A DNA stretch of 64,000 nucleotides from Chlamydia pecorum E58 (GTDB taxonomy: Bacteria > Chlamydiota > Chlamydiia > Chlamydiales > Chlamydiaceae): NCBI RefSeq assembly GCF_000204135.1, contig NC_015408.1:124001-188000 (forward strand), given 5' to 3'. The notes under the pieces are model-generated. The model had not been told where the DNA came from. It saw nothing but the letters and a program-made list of their open reading frames with translations, and did not search any database. Within the stretch, counting starts at the first letter, position 1. Each line of letters starts with the position of its first letter. Position numbers and translations under genes: made by a program. Positions 28,285 through 40,416 of this stretch are shown one piece after another.

Positions 28285-30689
28285 AGGTGAGGCCCCGAAG
28301 ATAGTGCCTCTGTAATTGCTAATGCTCCCTGAAGAGAGCGCGTTAGCAACAATGTTTTTTCAATATGCTGAAGTAAGTGATGGGCAAGGCGAGTCTTTTC
28401 ATTAAGGATAGCATACCCATGCGCTAAGCCCTGCACCCACCTGCGCTCTATAGAATTCCTGTAAGTTTCCTTCCCTAAAAGCTGCAAATACGGATGATGA
28501 TGCACATACCAATCCTCTTTTACCTCTTCCAACATCTCCACAGCCCGAATAGGATCCCCTAAGGAAAAATACGCATCTGCAAGACTGCATTTTATATCGT
28601 AATACATGTACACCCAAGCTTCAGCGTCTTCCCCAAATAAGGAAATTTTAGGGAACTCTGCCAGAGCTTTCACAAACCATGCGGCCCTTAAAAATAATGA
28701 AGGCTCTCCACAGCCCAACAGGTAGTAAGCAAGCGTAAGCAAAGAAGAATGCGGGAAAAGTTCTGGGAACAAAGAAAGATGCTGAAGAGCCTCTTCTCGA
28801 CCTTCGAAATACTCCTTAAGAGGATAGGCAAGTAAATATAGACGATCTCCACAAGGACGTAAAGGAAGATTATGACAATAGCGGGAATCTTTTTTATCGT
28901 CGTTTTTAGTTAAAACCCATACTAACCGTAAGGCAGACTGTAGTGCAGAGCTCTCCTCAGAAAACAACATGGGGAGCAAAGAAATAGCTTCCTGATCCTC
29001 ATTATATAATGCCCTATAGCATAGGGTAAGCACGTGTGGTTCTCCTGGAGCTGCTAGGTTTCTCTGAGAAGAGGTTTTTGCAAGCTTGTGTTTCCAGAAT
29101 TCCAAAGCTGTACATTCCTTAAGATCCGGACAAATCTGTTGTACCTGAGTTAGAAATGCCACTTCCATCATATTGAGGACTTCCTGGGCGAGCTCAAAAA
29201 CAGGGCCTTTAGAAAGAAAAGAGAGGGACTTCATCATAAAGTAAATGCAGCGACTATAGATGTCCGACACAGAAGGACATGGAGAAATTTTGGAAACACA
29301 AGACTCTAGAGCTCCCCCTCTCTCTGAAGAGAAAGCTTCGAGAAACCTCTGCGTCTTAAAAGAAAAATTCGATGACTGCAGCATCTTAGCGCATTCCTCT
29401 TTTTTCCCTTGCGCCATGAATGTAAGAAACAGACCGATCCCAGCTTCTTCACGATCCCATCCCTTATATGCCCTTAAGAAATACTCCTCTGCCTGAGAAT
29501 AGTTCTTTTGCGAACAAGAGATGCACCCCAAATACTCATAAATTTTAGCTAACGTCACCCCACAGCGAATCGCAGAAGAAAGAGCCCCAGAGAAGATATT
29601 GAAAGCCTGAGAGTGCTTTCCAAGAGCATACAAATACGCTCCTAGAAAATACTGATATTCAGGGAAAGCCTCATGATCTGCATCAAAAATAGCTTCCCCA
29701 AACCGCAGCAGGCGCTCCATTGCGGGGAAATGTTTATGCTGTAGGTAGATCTCTAATAGAAAAAAATAACCATGATAGAGGACTCTCGACTGTAGGTGCT
29801 TTCCGCCATCTATAAGCACCTCTAACTCCTGAATAGTTTTTTGAGGATCTACAGGGAAGCGACGTATCGCATGAGAAAGAAGGACAGAATCAACCTCGTC
29901 AGAACGGGAGACTTCTCCCTGTGCGATGCGCTCTACTAACATATCGATTGCCTCTGTATGAGCAATTTCCGTAAGGTAATACGAAGGTATCAGAGATTCA
30001 TACATCTCTGGATTTTCTGCCAAAAGGATCTGCAATGCTAGTAGGGTCTTTTTCAAAAAGCACGTTTCAATAGCAGCGACTTCCTCATGAGGGCAGCACT
30101 CACCTTTTTCTATCGCCTGCAATAATGCCACAGCTTGATCATAGGCTTCTCTGTAAAGTCCGCGCTCTTTAGCTAAAAGCACACTTTGCTTACGCTCTTC
30201 ATAACTACTATGCAGAGTCATTTTATAAAGGTCCATAAGCAGGCGATACTGTAGAGAATCTCCCACATTTAAGGAGGAGAATTGCTCAATAAAATGTTGT
30301 AAAGGCATGTTTTCAGGATTTAGGCTCTGCCAAAGAATCCGCAGTTCGTTTTTCACTGCATTAGGTAAAGGGAAAGAAAGCAGCTGCTGTAGTATCTCCT
30401 TGCTCTTGTCTATACGTTTTTCTCGAAGGCATTTATAAATATACTGCTTTACTAACACTCCCACAGTCTGCCAATCCCGAGCAGATAACTTCGCACGATC
30501 CTGAAAAATACGATGCACAAACTCTTGCAATAATGATTCACAATCCCCCTGAGACTCTAGTGCAGCATGTACATCACTACAACACGCCCCAAAAGTTTTG
30601 TTATGCTCAGCAGGAGATGTATACATCTGAAATGGAAGGAAAAAACACAAAATCACCATCCTTTGAGCAATGTGTGTTATTCTCTTCAT
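28281..30689 (-). CDS. Large secreted helical-repeat (TPR-like) protein, function unknown
   Basis: An 802-residue protein with a likely signal peptide (MKRIT..., hydrophobic residues 11-24, possible cleavage after T-S-P-A). The rest is almost all helical, with several TPR-like pairs, for example around residues 355-425 (Y-L-Y-A-L-G-K-H-S-Q-A-F-N-I-F and Y-S-Q-A-E-E-Y-F-L-R-A-Y). It has many cysteines for a secreted protein. It corresponds in place to the CT744 family of Chlamydia. It may be a periplasmic or outer-membrane scaffold; no enzyme motif is seen. Its promoter region holds a 10-bp inverted repeat. Confidence 0.75.
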   Translation of the reverse strand: MKRITHIAQRMVILCFFLPFQMYTSPAEHNKTFGACCSDVHAALESQGDCESLLQEFVHRIFQDRAKLSARDWQTVGVLVKQYIYKCLREKRIDKSKEILQQLLSFPLPNAVKNELRILWQSLNPENMPLQHFIEQFSSLNVGDSLQYRLLMDLYKMTLHSSYEERKQSVLLAKERGLYREAYDQAVALLQAIEKGECCPHEEVAAIETCFLKKTLLALQILLAENPEMYESLIPSYYLTEIAHTEAIDMLVERIAQGEVSRSDEVDSVLLSHAIRRFPVDPQKTIQELEVLIDGGKHLQSRVLYHGYFFLLEIYLQHKHFPAMERLLRFGEAIFDADHEAFPEYQYFLGAYLYALGKHSQAFNIFSGALSSAIRCGVTLAKIYEYLGCISCSQKNYSQAEEYFLRAYKGWDREEAGIGLFLTFMAQGKKEECAKMLQSSNFSFKTQRFLEAFSSERGGALESCVSKISPCPSVSDIYSRCIYFMMKSLSFLSKGPVFELAQEVLNMMEVAFLTQVQQICPDLKECTALEFWKHKLAKTSSQRNLAAPGEPHVLTLCYRALYNEDQEAISLLPMLFSEESSALQSALRLVWVLTKNDDKKDSRYCHNLPLRPCGDRLYLLAYPLKEYFEGREEALQHLSLFPELFPHSSLLTLAYYLLGCGEPSLFLRAAWFVKALAEFPKISLFGEDAEAWVYMYYDIKCSLADAYFSLGDPIRAVEMLEEVKEDWYVHHHPYLQLLGKETYRNSIERRWVQGLAHGYAILNEKTRLAHHLLQHIEKTLLLTRSLQGALAITEALSSGPHL

Positions 30690-31100
30690 AATTCTACTCT
30701 ACTATTTTTATCAGCACAGAGCGCTATTCTCTTGTCTACAGTGCCTCTGTGCTGTAAAAACAACTATACGGAACCATCACCCTGATTACAAAAGCAATGT
30801 TTCTTAAAGGGATTTTTTCGGCATAACTTGATTCCTACACTACATCAAACCATGTTTTCATGAAAAAAATCCAAGAACTTGAAATGAGAAGTCATCTATT
30901 TTCGTTCTAAAAAATTTCACGTTTTTCTATGGATTAACACATTGAAAAACAAAGAAATGCGAAGCTTATACAAAAGACTTTAAAGGTTCTCTGCTCTACG
31001 TGACATCAAAAAAAATGTTGCATGAATTTGAACAAACAAACTAATTAAAAAATAAAACGAGTAAAAATAGTTTAAAAACAGAAACTAGAGGACGCTTTTC
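30690..31100. other. Divergent intergenic region between repeat protein and hctA
   Basis: This 411-base AT-rich gap carries the promoters of two divergent genes. On the plus strand, TTGAAA (30942-30947) with TTATAC 18 bases on, and TTGAAC (31028-31033) with AATAAA 17 bases on, are both weak candidates for the late hctA promoter. The second would leave a leader of about 38 bases. AGAGGA near 31086 is a plausible ribosome binding site for hctA. No RNA gene was recognised. Confidence 0.45.
30712..30754. repeat. 10-bp perfect inverted repeat, possible operator
   Basis: CAGCACAGAG at 30712-30721 is matched by CTCTGTGCTG at 30745-30754, with a 23-base centre and partial A/T pairing outside. It begins 23 bases upstream of the ATG of the minus-strand repeat protein, so it could be an operator or a leader hairpin for that gene. 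Confidence 0.4.
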
Positions 31101-31457
31101 ATGGCGCTAAAAGATACGGCAAAAATTATGAAAGACTTGTTGGAAAGTATCCAACATGACTTAATGAAAGCAGACAAAGGAAACAAAGCCGCAGCACAAA
31201 GAGTTCGCACAGACTCCATAAAGCTAGAAAAAATTGCTAAAGTCTATCGCAAAGAATCTATCAAAGCGGAAAAATCTGGCCTGATGAAACGCAAACCTGC
31301 AGCAAAGCCAGTAAGAGCAAAAAAAGCTGCTCCTAAAAAAGCATGTAAAGCTGCAGCAGCAAAAGTGAAAAAAGCTCCCCCTAAAAAAGTAGCTAATAAA
31401 AGTGTCAGAGTCCCAGCGAAAGTAAAAAAAGTTTCTAAGTCCCGCTCTAGAAAATAG
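31101..31457 (+). CDS. hctA: Histone H1-like DNA-binding protein Hc1
   Basis: A 118-residue protein with the strongly conserved Hc1 N-terminal half (A-L-K-D-T-A, G-N-K-A-A-A-Q-R-V-R-T-D-S-I-K-L-E-K) and a variable tail from about residue 65 that is nearly all K, A, P and R. Hc1 condenses the nucleoid as reticulate bodies turn into elementary bodies and is made late. In C. trachomatis its translation is blocked by the small RNA IhtA; I could not identify that RNA here. The tail differs in length and repeat pattern between species, so it helps in species assignment. A clear terminator follows. Confidence 0.95.
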   Translation: MALKDTAKIMKDLLESIQHDLMKADKGNKAAAQRVRTDSIKLEKIAKVYRKESIKAEKSGLMKRKPAAKPVRAKKAAPKKACKAAAAKVKKAPPKKVANKSVRVPAKVKKVSKSRSRK

Positions 31458-31482
31458 CTTTTTTCTCCCGTCTGTTGTTTTT

Positions 31483-31521
31483 AGAGGATAGTCCATTTTT
31501 GTTATTATCCTCTTTTTTTTT
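31483..31521 (+). terminator. Intrinsic terminator after hctA
   Basis: AGAGGATA at 31483-31490 pairs with TATCCTCT at 31506-31513, a 15-base loop, then eight Ts to 31521. It ends the hctA transcript before the methyltransferase gene. Confidence 0.8.
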
Positions 31522-31614
31522 GTCTTTCTTATTTTCCAAAATACAGATCTTTCTGTACTCAGCATGGGATTTTGTATACTATGCTCCTTGCAATCTATAT
31601 GCTACAGTACATAC

Positions 31615-32805
31615 ATGAAAGACTGCCGTCATCTCTCTTTTTGTGGAGGATGTTCTTCTCCCCAAACAGCCTATTCTACCTTTTTAAAAGCTAAAGAACT
31701 CCTCCTTCAAGAGTTATTCTCCTCTCTCATTTCAGAAATCCGACCTGTCATTCCCTGCACTCCAATATTGCGAGGAAGAAACAAAATGGAGTTCTCCTTT
31801 TTCCAATCGAGAGATCAGCAAAAGAGCTTAGGGTTGATGAGCTCCTCAAAACCCCGGCAAGGAATCCAAATTACAGAGTGCCTGCTCACCCAAGAAGATA
31901 CCATGGAAATCCTCCGACTCACAAGGCTATGGTGGGAAAGGCACGTCTACCTTACCGCATATTTCCCTCCCAAAAATCGCGGCTGCTTGTGTACTTTAAC
32001 AATACGCTATGGCTATCCTAAAAAAGAAATCATGGTAATCCTAACCACATCAGGAGCCCCTGAATATACCATAAGCCCTGAGGCATTAGAAGACTGGAAA
32101 CAAACATTGCTAGGTTCTTCTCTCAATATTTCCTCTATTTTCTGGGAAGAAAAACACTCAACCCCAGGGCTTCCCACACAGTACCTTCAAACCTTACTTT
32201 ATGGGGAACCTTACATTCAACAGACTCTTACTCTCCCTAGCGATGGCAGCTCTGCAACCTTTAACATTCGCCCTAAAAGCTTCTTCCAACCTCAAACCCT
32301 TCAAGCTGCACGAATTATCGATACGGTAAAAGAATTCATAAACCCTCAAGGAACCGAAATCCTTTTAGATCTGTATTGTGGTGTAGGGACTCTAGGCATT
32401 ATGCTCGCTCCATATGTCCAGAAGGTAATTGGCGTAGAAAATGTCCCTGAGGCGATACTTTCTGCAAGAGAAAATATCCTTATCAACCATCAAGAAAATC
32501 GCATGGAGGTGTTTCTAGAAGATACCAAAACATTTTGTAAAAAGCTTCCATACACCTGCCCCCCTGATATTATCATTGTAGACCCTCCCCGCTGTGGGCT
32601 ACAAAACAAAGCGCTAAAACATATTTTAAAGATTGGTGCGCCAAAGCTTGTGTATATTTCCTGCAATCCCCGCACGCAGTTTCAGGAATGTTTTCAACTT
32701 ATTCACGCAGGCTATAGCATAAAAGCTATGCAACCTATAGATCAGTTCCCACATTCCCCTCATTTAGAAAATATTCTTTTATTAGAAAGATCCTCTTTCC
32801 TCTAG
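31615..32805 (+). CDS. rumA: 23S rRNA (uracil-5)-methyltransferase, TrmA/RumA family
   Basis: A SAM-dependent m5U methyltransferase of 396 residues. An N-terminal iron-sulphur motif reads C-R-H-L-S-F-C-G-G-C (Cx5CxxC), with a later cysteine in I-T-E-C-L as the fourth ligand. The Rossmann motif is L-D-L-Y-C-G-V-G-T-L-G, D-P-P-R-C-G follows, and the catalytic cysteine is in Y-I-S-C-N-P-R-T-Q. There is no clear TRAM domain before the cluster. I start at the ATG at 31615; a longer frame to 31564 adds 17 residues without homology. Which uridine it methylates cannot be told by eye. Confidence 0.9.
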   Translation: MKDCRHLSFCGGCSSPQTAYSTFLKAKELLLQELFSSLISEIRPVIPCTPILRGRNKMEFSFFQSRDQQKSLGLMSSSKPRQGIQITECLLTQEDTMEILRLTRLWWERHVYLTAYFPPKNRGCLCTLTIRYGYPKKEIMVILTTSGAPEYTISPEALEDWKQTLLGSSLNISSIFWEEKHSTPGLPTQYLQTLLYGEPYIQQTLTLPSDGSSATFNIRPKSFFQPQTLQAARIIDTVKEFINPQGTEILLDLYCGVGTLGIMLAPYVQKVIGVENVPEAILSARENILINHQENRMEVFLEDTKTFCKKLPYTCPPDIIIVDPPRCGLQNKALKHILKIGAPKLVYISCNPRTQFQECFQLIHAGYSIKAMQPIDQFPHSPHLENILLLERSSFL

Positions 32806-32874
32806 GAAAAGCGTTGAACCTGGCCCTCCTCTTATGCTACCCTCTCTTCTATTAACCGAATTAAGGGTGGTTTC

Positions 32875-33225
32875 ATGCGGTCTTACATTACATGTTTTTT
32901 ATTTTTGCTGGCGTCTTTACAAGTTTTCGCTGAAGATGACATGGCCCAAGCTAAAAATACCTTTTTACAGCCAGCTGTGATGCTTGCCATTGCGATTTTA
33001 TTTTTCTATTTTATTCTATGGCGTCCAGAGCAAAAGCGCAGAAAAGCTGCAGAAAAACGTAAAAATGAACTCGCTAAAGGGGACAAAGTTACCGCAATGG
33101 GGATTATTGGCGTTATTGATGAAGTTCGTGAGCACACAGTCGTGTTGAACATTGCTTCTGGAAAAATTGAAATCCTCAAAGCAGCAATTTCTGAAATCCT
33201 GAAACCAGACGGGACAAGAGCTTAA
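32875..33225 (+). CDS. yajC: Sec translocon accessory protein YajC
   Basis: A 116-residue protein with an N-terminal hydrophobic segment that looks like a signal peptide, a second membrane segment (A-V-M-L-A-I-A-I-L-F-F-Y-F-I-L) and the YajC signature L-W-R-P-E-Q-K-R-R-K at about residues 48-57, then a small soluble domain (G-D-K-V-T-A-M-G-I-I-G). YajC joins SecDF to the SecYEG channel. Most YajC have a single membrane anchor; the extra leader seen here is a difference. No secD or secF lies beside it. Confidence 0.9.
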   Translation: MRSYITCFLFLLASLQVFAEDDMAQAKNTFLQPAVMLAIAILFFYFILWRPEQKRRKAAEKRKNELAKGDKVTAMGIIGVIDEVREHTVVLNIASGKIEILKAAISEILKPDGTRA

Positions 33226-33237
33226 ATCATTCTCTAT

Positions 33238-33264
33238 AATCCCAGAAACCTGGATTGCTTTTTT
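33238..33264 (+). terminator. Weak terminator after yajC
   Basis: AATC and CAG pair with CTG and GATT across a four-base loop with one bulged C, followed by a run of six Ts. The stem is short, so readthrough into nqrF is likely. Confidence 0.35.
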
Positions 33265-33326
33265 ATAAGCCAAGTTATAATTTAACGTTATGGACTTTTC
33301 ATTAAGATGGGAATTCTTACTTCATT

Positions 33327-34622
33327 ATGGCTTGGCTCTCTAATGTTACCTTCATTCTTGTTTCCTGCATTGTTTTTTGTCTTATAGGTTTAGTCCTTTC
33401 TGGAGTTATTCTCCTCGCTAGAAAATTTTTTATTAAAGAGCATCCTTGCAAGCTCACTATTAACAACAATGACGCCCTATCTAAAACTGTAATTAGCGGG
33501 AAATCTCTCTTAGCAACCCTTTCGGATATTGGTATCGCGATCCCCTCTCCTTGCGGAGGAAAAGCAACCTGTAAACAGTGCAAGGTACGTATTGTTAAAA
33601 ATGCCGATGCCCCCCTAGAAACTGACCGCGGGACCTTTACTAAGCAGCAGCTGCAACAAGGATGGCGTCTTTCCTGTCAAACCAAAGTACAGCATGATCT
33701 GGGCCTAGAGATAGAAGAACGTTATTTGCACGCCTCTACATGGGAAGGTACGGTAGTCTCCAATGATAACGTCGCAACATTCATAAAAGAGCTGGTCGTT
33801 CGTATAGATCCTAAGACCCCTATCCCATACAAACCTGGAGGCTACTTACAAATTACCGTACCTCCATACAAAACTAACTCTTCTGATTGGAAAGCAACCA
33901 TGGCTCCTGAATACTATAGCGATTGGGAGCACTTTCACTTATTTGATACCGAGATTGATTATCGTCAGCTTGCTCCAGCGTCTACAAACAAGGCCTATTC
34001 ATTAGCATCGCATCCTGCGGAGTTTCCCCTGATTAAATTTAATGTAAGAATTGCCACTCCTCCAATTGTTGAGGGCAGACCTCAACCAGAGATTCCTTGG
34101 GGTGTATGTTCTTCCTATATTTTCTCTCTAAAACCTGGAGATGTCATTTCAGTTTCAGGCCCTTATGGGGAATCCTTTATGATTGATGACGACCGACCTC
34201 TAGTATTTCTGATTGGTGGAGCGGGCTCATCATTTGGAAGAAGTCATATTCTCGATTTATTATTAGAAAAGCATACGAAAAGAGAGATCTCACTATGGTA
34301 TGGGGCACGTTCTTTAAAAGAAAACATCTACCAAGATGAATATGAACAATTAGAAAAGCAATTTCCGAATTTCCATTATCATCTCGTGCTCTCTAACCCT
34401 CTTCCTGAAGATATTGCTGCAGGGTGGGATAAAAATGACCCCATAAAAACAAACTTATTATTTCAAGCATTTGAGCTTGGCATGCTTAAACAATTAGAAA
34501 ATCCTGAAGACTATTTGTATTATGTATGTGGCCCACCACTGCACAATAGCAGTATTCTTAAACTTCTAGAGAACTATGGAGTAGAACGCTCCTCCATTAT
34601 CTTAGATGATTTCGGAAGCTAG
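33327..34622 (+). CDS. nqrF: Na+-translocating NADH:quinone reductase subunit F
   Basis: A 431-residue subunit that takes electrons from NADH. One N-terminal membrane anchor (about residues 5-29), then a 2Fe-2S ferredoxin domain with C-G-G-K-A-T-C-K-Q-C and a later C (L-S-C-Q-T), then FAD and NADH domains (A-Y-S-L-A-S-H-P near 225, the G-G-A-G-S-S-F-G loop near 300, Y-Y-V-C-G-P-P near the end). The other Nqr subunits are not in this window, as usual in Chlamydia. The sodium pump is the main respiratory entry point in the genus. Confidence 0.96.
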   Translation: MAWLSNVTFILVSCIVFCLIGLVLSGVILLARKFFIKEHPCKLTINNNDALSKTVISGKSLLATLSDIGIAIPSPCGGKATCKQCKVRIVKNADAPLETDRGTFTKQQLQQGWRLSCQTKVQHDLGLEIEERYLHASTWEGTVVSNDNVATFIKELVVRIDPKTPIPYKPGGYLQITVPPYKTNSSDWKATMAPEYYSDWEHFHLFDTEIDYRQLAPASTNKAYSLASHPAEFPLIKFNVRIATPPIVEGRPQPEIPWGVCSSYIFSLKPGDVISVSGPYGESFMIDDDRPLVFLIGGAGSSFGRSHILDLLLEKHTKREISLWYGARSLKENIYQDEYEQLEKQFPNFHYHLVLSNPLPEDIAAGWDKNDPIKTNLLFQAFELGMLKQLENPEDYLYYVCGPPLHNSSILKLLENYGVERSSIILDDFGS

Positions 34623-34652
34623 AAAATAGCCTTATTTTCTAGTTTTTTTTTT
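34619..34652 (+). terminator. Intrinsic terminator of nqrF
   Basis: A 10-bp perfect stem (34619-34628 with 34633-34642, four-base loop) that includes the TAG stop codon, followed by ten Ts. Confidence 0.85.
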
Positions 34653-34671
34653 ATAGACACTCTTTACCTCC

Positions 34672-34773
34672 AAAGCACTAAAGCACTAAAGCACTAAAGC
34701 ACTAAAGCACTAAAGCACTAAAGCACTAAAGCACTAAAGCACTAAAGCACTAAAGCACTAAAGCACTAAAGCA
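34672..34773. repeat. 8-bp tandem repeat array (AAAGCACT x 12, plus partial copy)
   Basis: Twelve perfect copies of AAAGCACT run from 34672 to 34767, then a partial copy AAAGCA to 34773. The array fills the gap between the nqrF terminator and the rRNA operon terminator, which face each other. No coding frame crosses it. Perfect identity of all copies indicates recent slippage, so copy number is expected to vary between strains. Confidence 0.97.
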
Positions 34774-34807
34774 TAAAATTTAGTTGAGTCGCAGAAAAAT
34801 ATGAAAC

Positions 34808-34844
34808 AAAAAAAAAGAGAACAAAATCGCTTTTGTCCTCTTTT
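34808..34844 (-). terminator. Intrinsic terminator of the rRNA operon
   Basis: Read on the minus strand, AAAAGAGGACAAAA pairs with TTTTGTTCTCTTTT around a short GCGA loop, followed by a run of Ts. It lies about 43 bases after the 5S gene. Confidence 0.85.
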
Positions 34845-34886
34845 CTTAAACTTAGTCTTATGACCAAGGAATCTTTTATATAAAAA

Positions 34887-35002
34887 GCTTGGCAACGACT
34901 TACTCTCCCATACTCTTGTGTATAGTACCATCAGCGATAAAAGGCTTAACTTCTGAGTTCGGAATGGTATCAGGTGTGTCCCTTTTTCCAATATCACCAA
35001 GC
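34887..35002 (-). rRNA. rrf: 5S ribosomal RNA
   Basis: A 116-base gene with pairing ends (GCTTGGTGA at the 5' end, TTGCCAAGC at the 3' end) and the conserved loop C-C-G-A-A-C-T-C-A-G-A-A-G-T-T-A-A-G-C. It is the last gene of the 16S-23S-5S operon, 111 bases after the 23S end. Ends are placed from the terminal stem. Confidence 0.93.
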
Positions 35003-35113
35003 TAGATCTTGTAACGTATCTTCACGTATACTAATAGACGCTTAAGAAAGTCTTTAGTACTCTTGCATAAATCGGTATTTCAACAAAAAAGCCTGTTCAG
35101 CTTTTTTTATGAT

Positions 35114-38051
<2,938 letters not shown>

Positions 38052-38282
38052 CTGTAAATTTTTGATCCATGCAAGATAACTTCACCAAAGACAGATATTC
38101 TTAAACGTCTATTATTATATGTGAAAATATACTTGTTACCATGATTATTTACATAACATACTTGATCATTAATACTAAATGTAACGAAAACCACTCTTAA
38201 CAAAGCAAAAGAAATAGAATACACAGCAAAATGCTTGCCCAACCTAGTCAAGCTATACAATTGATAGCTTTCCTTATCCTTA
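38052..38282 (-). other. 16S-23S internal transcribed spacer
   Basis: A 231-base AT-rich spacer. No tRNA cloverleaf is present, in contrast to many bacteria that carry tRNA-Ile and tRNA-Ala here; lack of spacer tRNAs is normal for Chlamydia. The outer parts probably pair to form processing stems. Confidence 0.8.
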
Positions 38283-39831
<1,549 letters not shown>

Positions 39832-40257
39832 AAAAAATAAAACTTAAAAAATTAACGGATTTTTTTAAAAATCCCCTACAAGCATTTTATACTGGCTGTA
39901 TTCTATCTCATTTGCATTGTTAAGAAGAAAATTTGAATTCTAACGTCATCAAACTTTCGAATCTCACTCACATCGAAGTGTGAATTGTTTTCTCTTCTCA
40001 AGTTTCGTTCTCAAGAAGAAGCCAACATCCTATAAAAATGAGCATTTTTTCTGCAATGCATTTCGCTCAATATTTTTCATTTTCCTTCTTTTTCTCTCGT
40101 AACATCATAGCAAAAAACCCAACAGGCAAGAAATCACGTTTGTTCCTTCTAGATTTTTTAAAGTTTTATGAAACTTTCAGCAGCACAAGGCCTTCAAAAT
40201 AAGTTTCCTTTTTATCTTGGATAAATATCCTTGCTAAGGATAGTATTTTACTTTTCT
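39832..40257. other. Region between 16S rRNA and tRNA-His: rRNA leader and divergent promoters
   Basis: This 426-base gap has no gene. On the minus strand the leader holds an 8-bp hairpin GGATTTTT/AAAAATCC (39857-39874) and a TATAAA (plus positions 39886-39891), 55 bases before the 16S gene. That TATAAA is the best candidate -10 for the rRNA promoter, but no good -35 is seen at normal spacing. The next 200 bases to the right are AT-rich, with a small TCACA/TGTGA inverted repeat. The tRNA-His promoter lies at the right end. Confidence 0.5.
40217..40246 (+). promoter_or_regulatory. Candidate promoter for tRNA-His
   Basis: TTGGAT at 40217-40222 and TAGTAT at 40241-40246 are 18 bases apart, and the tRNA begins 11 bases later. 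TATCCTT and AAGGATA form an inverted repeat in the spacer, which may be chance. Confidence 0.35.
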
Positions 40258-40332
<75 letters not shown>

Positions 40333-40416
40333 CTTTTATCTTCTTTTTTTCTTTTGTTTTTCTTGGTATAACGAAAAAACCAAATCAAGAACTTCTCACA
40401 TAAGAATCTTAGCTCT

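Noticed and set aside
30690-31100. IhtA small RNA gene near hctA
   Set aside because: IhtA controls Hc1 in C. trachomatis, but I do not see a convincing three-stem structure with a terminator here and cannot confirm its location from memory.
31224-31565. Antisense 113-codon frame over hctA
   Set aside because: It is the complement of the repetitive Lys/Ala-rich tail, which yields a Phe/Cys/Ser-rich shadow with no start signal; the gene on the plus strand is certain.
34672-34773. CRISPR array
   Set aside because: The repeat units are eight bases and directly adjacent; there are no spacers and no cas genes.
38052-38282. tRNA genes in the 16S-23S spacer
   Set aside because: No cloverleaf or T-loop motif (GTTCRANNC) is present on the transcribed strand.
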